From Flavobacteriales bacterium (GTDB lineage Bacteria; Bacteroidota; Bacteroidia; Flavobacteriales_F; PHOS-HE28): a stretch of DNA of 25,273 bases. This document shows, one piece after another, positions 18,175 through 25,273 of the stretch. The stretch is taken from positions 1-25,273 of the forward strand of contig JADJOG010000040.1 of the NCBI GenBank assembly GCA_016713865.1, given 5' to 3'. Under the pieces are notes generated by a model. That model was not told the DNA's origin and ran no database searches. It worked only from the letters and a program-made list of their open reading frames with translations. The number at the start of each line of letters is the position of its first letter. The stretch's first letter is position 1. The position numbers were made by a program, and so were the translations under genes.

Positions 18175-21100
18175 AGGGCAGTTCTTTCACGGCGGGCTCC
18201 ACTTCCTCCGGCGTGGGCCAACGCGCATTCCACAACCAGAAGAGGAAGCGGCGCAGCTCGTTGAGCACGGTGAGGTAGATGGGCAGCAGGATGAGCGTGA
18301 CGAAAGTGGCGATGGTGAGTCCATAGGCCACGGTGATGGCCATCGGGATAAGGAACTGCGCCTGGAAGCTGGTGTTGAGCGTGATGGGAAGCAGGCCAGC
18401 GACGGTGGTGAGCGAAGTGAGCAGGATCGGACGAAGGCGCGAGGTGGCCGCTGTGCGCAAAGCCACCGCGAAGGGCATTCCTCCCTTCAGGTTCGCATTG
18501 AAGGTGCTCAAGAGCACGAGCGAGTCGTTCACCATGACGCCAATGAGCGCGATAGCGCCGAAGAAGCTGAAGAGGCTGATCTGCGGGCCGTGGATCCAAT
18601 GGCCCCATGCCACACCGATGAGCGCGAACGGCAAACCGAGCACGATCACTACCGATTGGGGGAACGAGCGCAGCGCGATGATCATGAGGAATAGCATGAT
18701 GGTGAGCGTGATGGGCATCACGCGTCCTGCGGAAGCACCCACCTTCCGGCTCTGCTCACCCTGACCTTCGAAACTGTAGGTTAGTCCTTGATGCCGCGCG
18801 AGGATAGCGGGCATCACCTCCGTGCGGATCACGCCTTGCGCATCGGTAGCGCTCTGCGCGCTGCTGGAGAGATCGGCTTCCACGCGCACCTCGCGCTTGC
18901 CATCGAGGTGACCGATGCTGCGGATGCCCCGCTCGATGCGGTAGCTGGCCAACTCACTCAATGGATAGGACCGCCCATCTACCGTGCGGATCCGCATGTC
19001 CTCGAGATCACGCAAGGAGGCGCGCGACTCCTCATCGTAGCGCACCCAGATCTTCACTTCATCCTCGCCGCGTTGTATACGCTGCGTTTCCAACCCGAAG
19101 AAGGCCTGGCGCACTTGTCCGATCACGTCCTGCGTGGTGAGTCCGAGCAGTCGTGCCTGTTCCTTCAATTGCAGCACCACCTCACGGTTGCCGGGGCGGT
19201 CACTGTCCACCACATCGCGCAGGGTGGGCAGCTTCTGCAGCTCAACGCGCAGCTCGCTCTTGGCGGCGTTCAGTTCCGCCAGATCATGGCTGCGCAACGA
19301 GACGCTTACCGGCTTACCGAATGGCGTGGCCAAGCCGAAGGTGAGATTGGCGACGCCGGGCACTTGCCCAACGCGTTCGCGTAGGCGATTGGTGATCTCT
19401 TCCGCTTTGAACCCGCGCTTCTCCCCATCGAGCAGTATGATGTTGAGCTTGCCCTGTTCCGCGCGCGGGCCGAGCAGCGTTTGCACCTTCAGGACAACAT
19501 CGAGACTGTCTTCACGCACTGCTCTCAATTCCTCATTCACCTGCCAAACGAGCTGCTCGATGCGCTGCAATTCAGTGAACACGAGTAGCTCGCGCGTGCC
19601 GGCGACCATCTCCAACTCCACGGCCACATCGTCGCGCTCGATGGTCGGGAAGAAGGTGGTCTTGATGATGCCCGCGCCAACCGAGCCGACGGTGAGTGCC
19701 AACGCGAAGAAGGCGATACCGAAGGTGAGCATCCGATTGCGCAGGATGCGATCGAGGAATGGGCCATAGCGCCGATCGCGCAAGCGGCCCATCAAGCCAT
19801 CCATGAATAGTTCGAAGCGATTGCGCTTGGGGTCCGTTAGCGCCTTGGAGTGCGCCACGTGGGCAGGAAGGATGAAAGCGGCTTCGATCAGCGACACCAT
19901 GAGTGTCGTGATGACGACGAAAGCGAGCGCCGGTGCGAAATCGCCCAAGCGGCCCTCGATGAAGAAGAAGGTGGCGAAGGCTGCTACCGTGGTGAGCACC
20001 GAGCTGATCACTGCACCGATCACCTTGCTAATGCCGATGAACGCCGCTTGGATCGGCGACAGCCCGCGCTCGTGCTCCTGATAGATGCTCTCGGCGATCA
20101 CGATGCCATCGTCCACGAGGATGCCCACGACGAGGATCATCCCGAAGAGGCTCATGACGTTGATGGTGATGAAACCGGGCGCGAGGATGAACATGCCCGC
20201 GAAGGACACCGGGATGCTGAGCGCCACCCAGAAGGCCAGGCGCCAGTTGAGGAAGAGCGCGAGGGTGATGAGCACCAGCGCGAAGCCCTGCGCACCGTTC
20301 GTCAATAGCATATCGATCCGCTGACGCAGAACGGTAGTGGCATCGACGATCAATTCGGCCCTGATCGGACCGCCGCGTTCATTGAATGCCTCGATGTACG
20401 CGATGGTGGTATCGGCGATGAAGAGGATGTCCTCGCTCACCGTGCTGCTCACGTTCACCACTACGCTGGGCTGGCCATTCACGTAGTTCCGCGCAGGATC
20501 GTCGGCCCAAGTGTCGCGCACGTCGGCGATGTCCTGCAAGCGGAGCACGCGGCCATCGGTGCTGGTTCGGATCACCGTGGTACGCAAGCCATCGGCATCG
20601 TACCGCTTGTCGCGCACGCGGATGAGCAGCTCTTCATCGGGTGTCTTCACCTTGCCACCGGTGACATCGATGTTGGCGGCACGCAGCGCATTGGACGCTT
20701 GCACCAGCGTGAGGTTGGCGGCGCGCAGATCAGCTTCGCGGAAGGCCACTTCGATCTCTTCTTCCGGCAGACCGCTCACATCCACCTTGCTGATACCCGG
20801 GATGGCGCGCAGCTCCTGCTCCACGCGCTGCGCCGTGTTCTTCAGCGCCTTCAGCGGGATGCCCTCGCCCGTTAACGCGAAGGTGACCGCCGGGCGGATG
20901 TTCTCGAGCTTCACCGTGCGGATGGGCTCCATGCCTTCGGGCAATTGCGGTATCCGTTCCACCGCGTTCTTCACGTCCTGCAGCACCACATCCACGTTGG
21001 CTCCTTTGAGCGCCTCCACGGTGATGATGCCGCCGTTCTCCTGGCTCGCGCTGCTGATGCGCTCAACACCGCTCACGCCCTTGAGATCATCCTCGATGCG

Positions 21101-21298
21101 CAGCACAACGCCTTGCTCCACTTCCTCGGGCGAAGCACCGGGGTAGATTACTTGCACCTGGATCACGCGGCTCTCCACCTCGGGGAAGAGCGAGCTGCGC
21201 GTGCGCTTCAGGCCCATGTAGCCGAAGACCAGGAAGAAGACCATGACGGCCAGCGCCGCCACACGGTACTTCAGGAAGTAGGCGGTGAGTCCCTTCAT
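18146..21298 (-). CDS. RND-family efflux transporter permease (AcrB/HAE1-like)
   Basis: A 1050-residue inner-membrane proton antiporter with 12 expected membrane segments and two large periplasmic loops. It begins MKGLTAYFLKYRVAALAVMV; SSLFPEVESRVIQVQVIYPG and GASPEEVEQGVVLRIEDDLK are the usual pore-domain start. TM4 carries the proton-relay Asp pair at 396-397 (VGILVDDGIVIAE). TM10 reads GVMVNDSLVLLSTFN at about 919-933, with no lysine at the place of AcrB Lys940, as in some RND subfamilies. The frame is uninterrupted. Its ATG overlaps the stop of the adaptor gene as ATGA. It assembles with the adaptor and TolC-like protein; drug or lipid-like compound export is likely, and the substrate is unknown. 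Confidence 0.97.
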   Translation of the reverse strand: MKGLTAYFLKYRVAALAVMVFFLVFGYMGLKRTRSSLFPEVESRVIQVQVIYPGASPEEVEQGVVLRIEDDLKGVSGVERISSASQENGGIITVEALKGANVDVVLQDVKNAVERIPQLPEGMEPIRTVKLENIRPAVTFALTGEGIPLKALKNTAQRVEQELRAIPGISKVDVSGLPEEEIEVAFREADLRAANLTLVQASNALRAANIDVTGGKVKTPDEELLIRVRDKRYDADGLRTTVIRTSTDGRVLRLQDIADVRDTWADDPARNYVNGQPSVVVNVSSTVSEDILFIADTTIAYIEAFNERGGPIRAELIVDATTVLRQRIDMLLTNGAQGFALVLITLALFLNWRLAFWVALSIPVSFAGMFILAPGFITINVMSLFGMILVVGILVDDGIVIAESIYQEHERGLSPIQAAFIGISKVIGAVISSVLTTVAAFATFFFIEGRLGDFAPALAFVVITTLMVSLIEAAFILPAHVAHSKALTDPKRNRFELFMDGLMGRLRDRRYGPFLDRILRNRMLTFGIAFFALALTVGSVGAGIIKTTFFPTIERDDVAVELEMVAGTRELLVFTELQRIEQLVWQVNEELRAVREDSLDVVLKVQTLLGPRAEQGKLNIILLDGEKRGFKAEEITNRLRERVGQVPGVANLTFGLATPFGKPVSVSLRSHDLAELNAAKSELRVELQKLPTLRDVVDSDRPGNREVVLQLKEQARLLGLTTQDVIGQVRQAFFGLETQRIQRGEDEVKIWVRYDEESRASLRDLEDMRIRTVDGRSYPLSELASYRIERGIRSIGHLDGKREVRVEADLSSSAQSATDAQGVIRTEVMPAILARHQGLTYSFEGQGEQSRKVGASAGRVMPITLTIMLFLMIIALRSFPQSVVIVLGLPFALIGVAWGHWIHGPQISLFSFFGAIALIGVMVNDSLVLLSTFNANLKGGMPFAVALRTAATSRLRPILLTSLTTVAGLLPITLNTSFQAQFLIPMAITVAYGLTIATFVTLILLPIYLTVLNELRRFLFWLWNARWPTPEEVEPAVKELPYENLEDHHA

Positions 21299-22416
21299 GG
21301 CTTGATGGGTGCCACGCGCATGCCCTCGAAGACGCCGCTCAATCGGTCGGTTACCACCACTTGCCCATCGGGCACGCCTTGCACCACGGCTTGTTCTACT
21401 CCTTGATGCACGATGGTGACGCTGCTCTTCACGAGCGCCGAGTCCTTCACGGTGTATAGCGCGCCGTCGTCGGTGAGCGCGCTGCGCGGAATGGCGATGG
21501 CCCCTTCAACCGATCCGCCCTCGATGGTGCCCGCGAGGTAAAGGCCATCGCGCAGGCCCTTGCCATTCACTTGCACGAAGACCTTCACGCTTTGCGTGGC
21601 CGCATCGATGCTCTCGCCCACGCGTATGATGCGCCCCTTGGCCACGCTGCCATCCTCCGCCTTGAAGCGCAGCGTATCGCCAACGCGTACATGCTTCAGC
21701 TCGCTCGCGCCGATCGCCGATTCCAATTCCAAACTGCCCGGCGCGATGAATTCGCCTAGGCGTGTGCCCGGCGTGACGATGGTGCCCGGCTCAACTCCTG
21801 CCGCGACCACCACTCCATCGAATGCAGCGGTGACCATGAACTTCTGCAAGCGCTCATAAAGCGATCGGATGTTGTAGTACTGATCGAGCACGGCGCGACC
21901 CGCGAGGTAGTTGCGCTCTTGCTCGCTGCTGAGTTTCGGCAGGTCGGGCAATGCGCCATCCACAGGCACGCTCTTCAGGTAGGCATCCCATTTCGCGGCA
22001 TCCTCCGGACGGTCGATGCGCATGTCGGGAACGAGCTGCACCAAGCTGCGGATGAAAGCGCTCTGCTGCGCATTGATCTGCGCGCGCACCTCACCATCGT
22101 CGATCCGGAAGAGCACCTCTCCCCTGCTGAACGTTGCGCCCTCGCGGAAGGGCTTGTTGGTGCGCAGCAAGGTGCCGCCCACCTCGGAGGTTATGAGCAT
22201 GCGATCCGTGGCGCGCACGCGGCCCGTCACCGGGATGCTGATGCGCACAGCCTCGTTCTGCGCCTCTATCACACGCACGGCGCGTGGAGCAGCGGGGCCG
22301 TTCTTGCGTTCGGGCGATTGCCCGCTGCCGGCCAACCGCTTACAGGTGGCTACGCCGCCCACGATGAGCAGCACGCCGAAAATGAGGCTGAGCCTTCGCT
22401 TGAAGAGATCGTTCAT
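21295..22416 (-). CDS. RND efflux periplasmic adaptor (membrane fusion protein)
   Basis: A 373-residue protein started at MNDLFKRRLSLIFGVLLIVG; the longer upstream reading is rejected because it would run into tetR and is His-rich. The N-terminus is a membrane anchor, with Cys in VATCKRL that might be a weak lipoprotein site. The HlyD/AcrA fold follows: RVRATDRMLITSEVGGTLLR and VLFRIDDGEVRAQINAQQSA (lipoyl half), a short hairpin with many non-coiled residues, FDGVVVAAGVEPGTIVTPGT (second lipoyl half), then beta-barrel and membrane-proximal domains ending VVVTDRLSGVFEGMRVAPIK. It bridges the RND pump and the TolC-like channel. Its start overlaps the tetR stop (ATGA) and its stop overlaps the RND start, so all are coupled. 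Confidence 0.95.
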   Translation of the reverse strand: MNDLFKRRLSLIFGVLLIVGGVATCKRLAGSGQSPERKNGPAAPRAVRVIEAQNEAVRISIPVTGRVRATDRMLITSEVGGTLLRTNKPFREGATFSRGEVLFRIDDGEVRAQINAQQSAFIRSLVQLVPDMRIDRPEDAAKWDAYLKSVPVDGALPDLPKLSSEQERNYLAGRAVLDQYYNIRSLYERLQKFMVTAAFDGVVVAAGVEPGTIVTPGTRLGEFIAPGSLELESAIGASELKHVRVGDTLRFKAEDGSVAKGRIIRVGESIDAATQSVKVFVQVNGKGLRDGLYLAGTIEGGSVEGAIAIPRSALTDDGALYTVKDSALVKSSVTIVHQGVEQAVVQGVPDGQVVVTDRLSGVFEGMRVAPIKP

Positions 22417-23021
22417 GCACGTATGGATCGGATGATGAATTCGGGGACGGTCTTGCGGCGCTTGATAATCATGCGGCGGAAGGCCTCGTCGGTGATGCCA
22501 TGGATGTGCGTGATCATGGGCCGCGCGATGAAGGGATGCGCGCACATCGCCATGATGTTCACGAGCAGTTCGCGCGGGTCGATGTCGATGATCTCGCCGC
22601 GCTCGCGGGCATCGGCCACGAGCTTCAGGAAAAGCTGGCGGCTCTCCATGCCCCGGTCGATGAAGGCGCGCAGACCTTCGGGGTCGCGGTTCAACTCATT
22701 GGCGATGAAGAGCGGCAGCTGCGGGTTCTCGACCATTCGGTCGATGTACGCCGCTACGAAGGCCTCGATGGCCTCGAACAGATGCTCGCGCCCTTTGAGC
22801 GAATCCCAGATGCAACCGAACTGCTTCTCCGCGCCGCCCTTGAACACGCCCTCGAAGAGCCGCTGCTTATCGCGGAAGTAGTAATGGAGCAGCGCTTTGT
22901 TTATGCCGGCCTCATCGGCCACCTCCTGCATGCGCGCGCCGGCCATGCCCTTGCGGGTGAACACGCGCTGCGCGGCTTCCAGAATCCGATGCTCGGTGCC
23001 TTCTTCCTTGACGGCTGACAT
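22413..23021 (-). CDS. TetR/AcrR-family transcriptional regulator
   Basis: A 202-residue protein with an N-terminal helix-turn-helix: HRILEAAQRVFTRKGMAGAR, MQEVADEAGINKALLHYYFR and DKQRLFEGVF. The C-terminal ligand domain is divergent, as is normal for the family (YIDRMVENPQLPLFIANELN; ITDEAFRRMIIKRRKTVPEF). It is the first gene of the efflux operon and overlaps the adaptor gene by ATGA, so it is expected to repress its own operon and be released by a pump substrate. A 23-base near-palindrome lies 15 bases before the start codon. The length and frame are normal. The ATG at 23021 gives the usual short tail (MSAVKEEGTE) before helix 1. Confidence 0.95.
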   Translation of the reverse strand: MSAVKEEGTEHRILEAAQRVFTRKGMAGARMQEVADEAGINKALLHYYFRDKQRLFEGVFKGGAEKQFGCIWDSLKGREHLFEAIEAFVAAYIDRMVENPQLPLFIANELNRDPEGLRAFIDRGMESRQLFLKLVADARERGEIIDIDPRELLVNIMAMCAHPFIARPMITHIHGITDEAFRRMIIKRRKTVPEFIIRSIRA

Positions 23022-23036
23022 GGGGCCGCAATATCA

Positions 23037-23059
23037 ACCATTTGGTTAAACCAATTGGT
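23037..23059. promoter_or_regulatory. Probable TetR operator: 23-bp near-perfect palindrome
   Basis: The half-sites ACCATTTGGTT and AACCAATTGGT flank a central A; 10 of 11 base pairs are symmetric, the exception being position 5 with 19. The site lies 16-38 bases upstream of the tetR start on the minus strand and, at 23053-23055, includes a TTG that could be a -33 element, with TATTG about 18 bases downstream toward tetR as a weak -7. Binding there would block transcription, which fits an autorepressing TetR regulator of the efflux operon. Confidence 0.75.
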
Positions 23060-23187
23060 GGACACTTCGATCAGCACTGGGACAAGGCCACAAGACGAGA
23101 GCGCTTGCCATGTCATTCGCGCTTCCACGAAGCAGGCAGTGGCGCCGGACACCGAAGCAGCGGTGCTCATGGGCCGGGCACGGACCC

Positions 23188-23195
23188 TAGCTTTG
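23188..23195 (+). promoter_or_regulatory. Candidate -7 box (TAGCTTTG) for the GWxTD gene
   Basis: TAGCTTTG is an exact match to TAnnTTTG and ends 7 bases before ATG 23203, so the leader would be almost absent. The rest of the 181-base gap between tetR and this gene contains the TetR operator at its left end and no other clear signal. Confidence 0.45.
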
Positions 23196-23202
23196 GCACA
23201 CC

Positions 23203-24654
23203 ATGCGGAACTCCCTCGCGCTCGCCATCCTGTCGCTCGTGCCCACCTTCACCCATGCCGCCGTTGGCATTGTGGTGGAACCCAAGGTTTACCATACACC
23301 GGGCGGCGGTCCGCGCGTGGAAGTGAGCATGGCCTTCATCGCCGGCACCATGGTATCCGCGCCCAATGCCGCCGGGTTCATGCAGGCGCGGGTAGAAGCG
23401 CTCACGCTGATCGAGCAGGATGGCGCCATCAAGGCCTATGCGAAGACCGAGGTGCTGGGCCAGGAAAGGCTCGATTCGCTTCAAGTGGACATGATCCATC
23501 AGGAGACTTTCGACCTGGCGCCGGGCAGCTACGAGTTGGTAATCGAGTTGCGTGATCTGAACAGCGCCGACACCTCCACAGTTGCGCGGTATCGCGCACC
23601 GATGGCTGTTGGAGCCGCACCTGCCGGCGTGAGCATCAGCGACCTCTTGCTGGCCGAGCGCATTGAGACTGCAACGGCTGAGCGTCCAAGGCCATCGGGA
23701 TATTGGCCGGTACCGCTCCGGAGCGACTACCTCCCCTCGGCCATCAGCAGCTTGGGCCTCTATGCCGAAGTGTACGGCACCGATGCAGCATTCGGCACCG
23801 ACAGCCTCTTCCTGCTGAACCTGCAGATCGAGGACTTCGAGCACAAGCGCGTTCAAGGCGCCTTCAAACGGATCCAGCGCGCAAAAGCCGGGCCTGTGGT
23901 GCCGGTGGTACTGGAGATGCCCATTGGCGATCTGGCCAGTGGGAACTATTTGGCCGTGGTGGAGGCCCGCGACCGCAGCGGCGCGCTCATCGCCCGGCGC
24001 GAGCTCTTCTTCCAGCGCAACAACCCCATCCAGCGGAAGTACGACATGGAGTCGATGGCTTCGCTCGACCTCAACAACACCTTCGCTGGGGCGCTCACCG
24101 ACCGCGACTCACTCGCCGAGCACTTGTCCAGCATGCGACCCATCGCCGACCATCTGGAGCAGAAGATCATCGACGATCGCTGGAAGGACCGCGACATCGA
24201 GCTGATGCGGCGCTTCTTCTACAGCTTCTGGATCAACCGCAGCAGCAACGATCCCGAAGGCGCTTGGAACAACTACAAGCAGGAAGTGATCAAGGTGAAC
24301 AAGCTCTTCGGGTGCAGGGCCATGAAAGGCTACCAGACCGGACGCGGATACGTTTACCTGAAGTACGGCGCGCCAACACCATGATGGACCGCTTCAACGA
24401 GATGGGCACGCCGCCTTATACCATCTGGCACTACTACCGCGCAGGCCGTTTCACCAACCGCCGCTTCGTCTTCTACCAGCCCGACATGGCGAGCAATTGC
24501 TTCGAGCTGCTGCACAGCGAAGTGCCCGGCGAGATCCAGAATCCGCAGTGGCACTTGGCGCTCCACTCGCGCAACACCGCGCCCGGCGTGTGCATAAACG
24601 GCAGGTCGACACGATGGTGACCGCGTGCTCGATTTCTTCCAATTGCCGCGCTGA
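23203..24654 (+). CDS. GWxTD domain-family secreted protein, frameshifted near the 3' end
   Basis: About 484 residues with signal peptide MRNSLALAILSLVPTFTHA. The N-terminal two-thirds is beta-rich (VYHTPGGGPRVEVSMAFIAG; YELVIELRDLNSADTSTVAR; ASGNYLAVVEARDRSGALIA). The C-terminal GWxTD-like region has RRFFYSFWINRSSNDPEGAW, NNYKQEVIKVNKLFG, then MKGYQTGRGYVYLKYGAPNT and MMDRFNEMGTPPYTIWHYY. The name-giving motif reads GYQTG instead of GWxTD. The frame breaks near 24376 (one base lost before MMDRFNEMG) and near 24590-24620, and the end RVLDFFQLPR stops at TGA 24652-24654. The role of this family is not established; it is widespread in Bacteroidota and exported. It stands 35 bases before a glycosyltransferase gene. 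Confidence 0.85.
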
Positions 24655-24675
24655 CCAGCGCAAGCCGCTGCGCGC

Positions 24676-24683
24676 CACCTTTG
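24676..24683 (+). promoter_or_regulatory. Weak -7 box candidate (CACCTTTG) for the glycosyltransferase gene
   Basis: CACCTTTG matches TAnnTTTG except for the first base and ends 6 bases before ATG 24690. The two genes may equally be one transcript, since the gap is only 35 bases. Confidence 0.2.
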
Positions 24684-24689
24684 CCGCCC

Positions 24690-25273
24690 ATGGCCCGGAC
24701 GGCAGTCGTCATACTCAACTACAACGGCAGGCATTGGCTTGAGCGCTTCCCACCCGGCGTGGTGGCCTGCGGCGCGGGTGCGCAGGTAGTTGTAGCCGAC
24801 AACGGCAGCACCGATGGCTCCGTCGATTGGCTGCGCACCGCTCAGCCCGGCGTGCGGATCATTGCGCTCGATCGCAACCTCGGTTTCGCAGGCGGCTACA
24901 ACGCCGCACTCGCGCAGGTTGAAGCTGACCGCTACGTGCTGCTGAACAGCGATGTGGAAGTGAGGCCCGGCTGGCTGGAAGCGCTCAACGCATACATGGA
25001 TGCCCATCCGCGCATGGCGGCCTGCCAGCCCAAAGTGCTCACGCACAGCGCGCCCGACCGATTCGAGCATGCTGGCGCTGCGGGCGGCTGCATCGACCGC
25101 AACGGCTATCCCTTCTGCCGCGGCCGCATCTTCGAGCTCACTGAAGTGGATAAGGGACAGTACAACGATGACCGCTTCGTGTTCTGGGCCACCGGCGCCT
25201 GCCTGATGATCCGTGCCGAAGCATTCCGCGCGGCCGATGGCTTCGATGCCGCGCTCTTCGCGCACATGGAAGA
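24690..25273 (+). CDS. Glycosyltransferase family 2 protein, 3' end outside window
   Basis: The first 194 residues of a GT-A fold inverting glycosyltransferase. Start MARTAVVILNYNGRHWLERF; VVVADNGSTDGSVDWLR is the nucleotide-sugar binding strand with the conserved D-N-(G/A)-S-T-D; NLGFAGGYNAAL is typical of rhamnosyltransferase-like GT2 proteins; VLLNSDVEVRPGWLEAL holds the DxD-equivalent Ser-Asp-Val; FVFWATGACLMIRAEAFRAA followed by DGFDAALFAHME is the acceptor region before the expected catalytic ED. The reading is open to the edge. It likely adds a sugar to a cell-surface polysaccharide or glycolipid on the cytoplasmic side; donor and acceptor cannot be told. The frame is intact in the window. 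Confidence 0.93.
   Translation, partial: MARTAVVILNYNGRHWLERFPPGVVACGAGAQVVVADNGSTDGSVDWLRTAQPGVRIIALDRNLGFAGGYNAALAQVEADRYVLLNSDVEVRPGWLEALNAYMDAHPRMAACQPKVLTHSAPDRFEHAGAAGGCIDRNGYPFCRGRIFELTEVDKGQYNDDRFVFWATGACLMIRAEAFRAADGFDAALFAHME

Noticed and set aside
22417..22545. Longer start (22545) for the efflux adaptor
   Set aside because: The extra residues are His/Arg/Pro-rich, overlap the end of tetR in another frame and precede a normal membrane anchor starting at 22416.
1..25273. CRISPR array, tRNA/rRNA genes, insertion sequences, phage or toxin-antitoxin genes
   Set aside because: I looked on both strands and saw no regularly spaced repeats, no tRNA-like or rRNA-like sequence, and no transposase, integrase or toxin-like reading.

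Overview
This 25.3 kb window looks chromosomal and comes from a high-GC member of the Bacteroidota, most likely a Flavobacteriales-type lineage. The evidence is two proteins with C-terminal type IX secretion (T9SS) sorting domains (VSVYPNPA, VSVFPNPA), a TonB-dependent receptor with an N-terminal carboxypeptidase-regulatory-like domain, a GWxTD-family protein, a bacterial ComA-like phosphosulfolactate synthase, no clear Shine-Dalgarno sites, and -7 promoter boxes of the Bacteroidota type (TAnnTTTG) close to start codons. I see no rRNA, tRNA, CRISPR array, insertion sequence or phage gene. No stretch over 300 bases lacks a gene.

Layout, left to right. (1) 1-2000: a TPR protein cut by the window edge, coupled by ATGA to a ComA-like enzyme. 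(2) 2048-6710: a TonB-dependent receptor, then a secreted alpha/beta-hydrolase-fold protein with a T9SS tail and no serine at its nucleophile elbow. (3) 6735-9281: a terminator that overlaps the murQ promoter, murQ, an AT-rich repeat patch, a conserved hypothetical gene, and on the minus strand a NUDIX hydrolase and a 2H-phosphoesterase-like protein lacking both catalytic histidines. (4) 9438-16866: a plus-strand run of an OmpA-domain protein with a large extra region, a Kelch/T9SS protein, an O-methyltransferase, a TerB-like protein, low-specificity threonine aldolase, a lipoprotein and a Cache-type HisKA_2 sensor kinase. (5) 16843-23059: a minus-strand tetR-mfp-rnd-tolC multidrug efflux operon with overlapping genes and a near-perfect palindromic operator in front of tetR. 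(6) 23203-25273: a GWxTD-family secreted protein and a family 2 glycosyltransferase running off the right edge.

Many genes are split between frames: the TPR gene, the ComA-like gene, the receptor, the hydrolase, the hypothetical gene, NUDIX, ompA, Kelch, the methyltransferase, terB, ltaE, the lipoprotein, the kinase and the GWxTD gene. The reading resumes in another frame with family-consistent sequence and usually no lost residues, and several breaks sit in short homopolymers. I read most of these as uncorrected one-base indels, not pseudogenes. By contrast about 8 kb (roughly 16.16-24.37 kb), including the whole efflux operon, is free of breaks. I therefore give each gene as its inferred full span.

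The efflux operon is the clearest functional unit. Most of the window is ordinary; the points worth a second look are listed as findings, and none is a convincing new system on this sequence alone.
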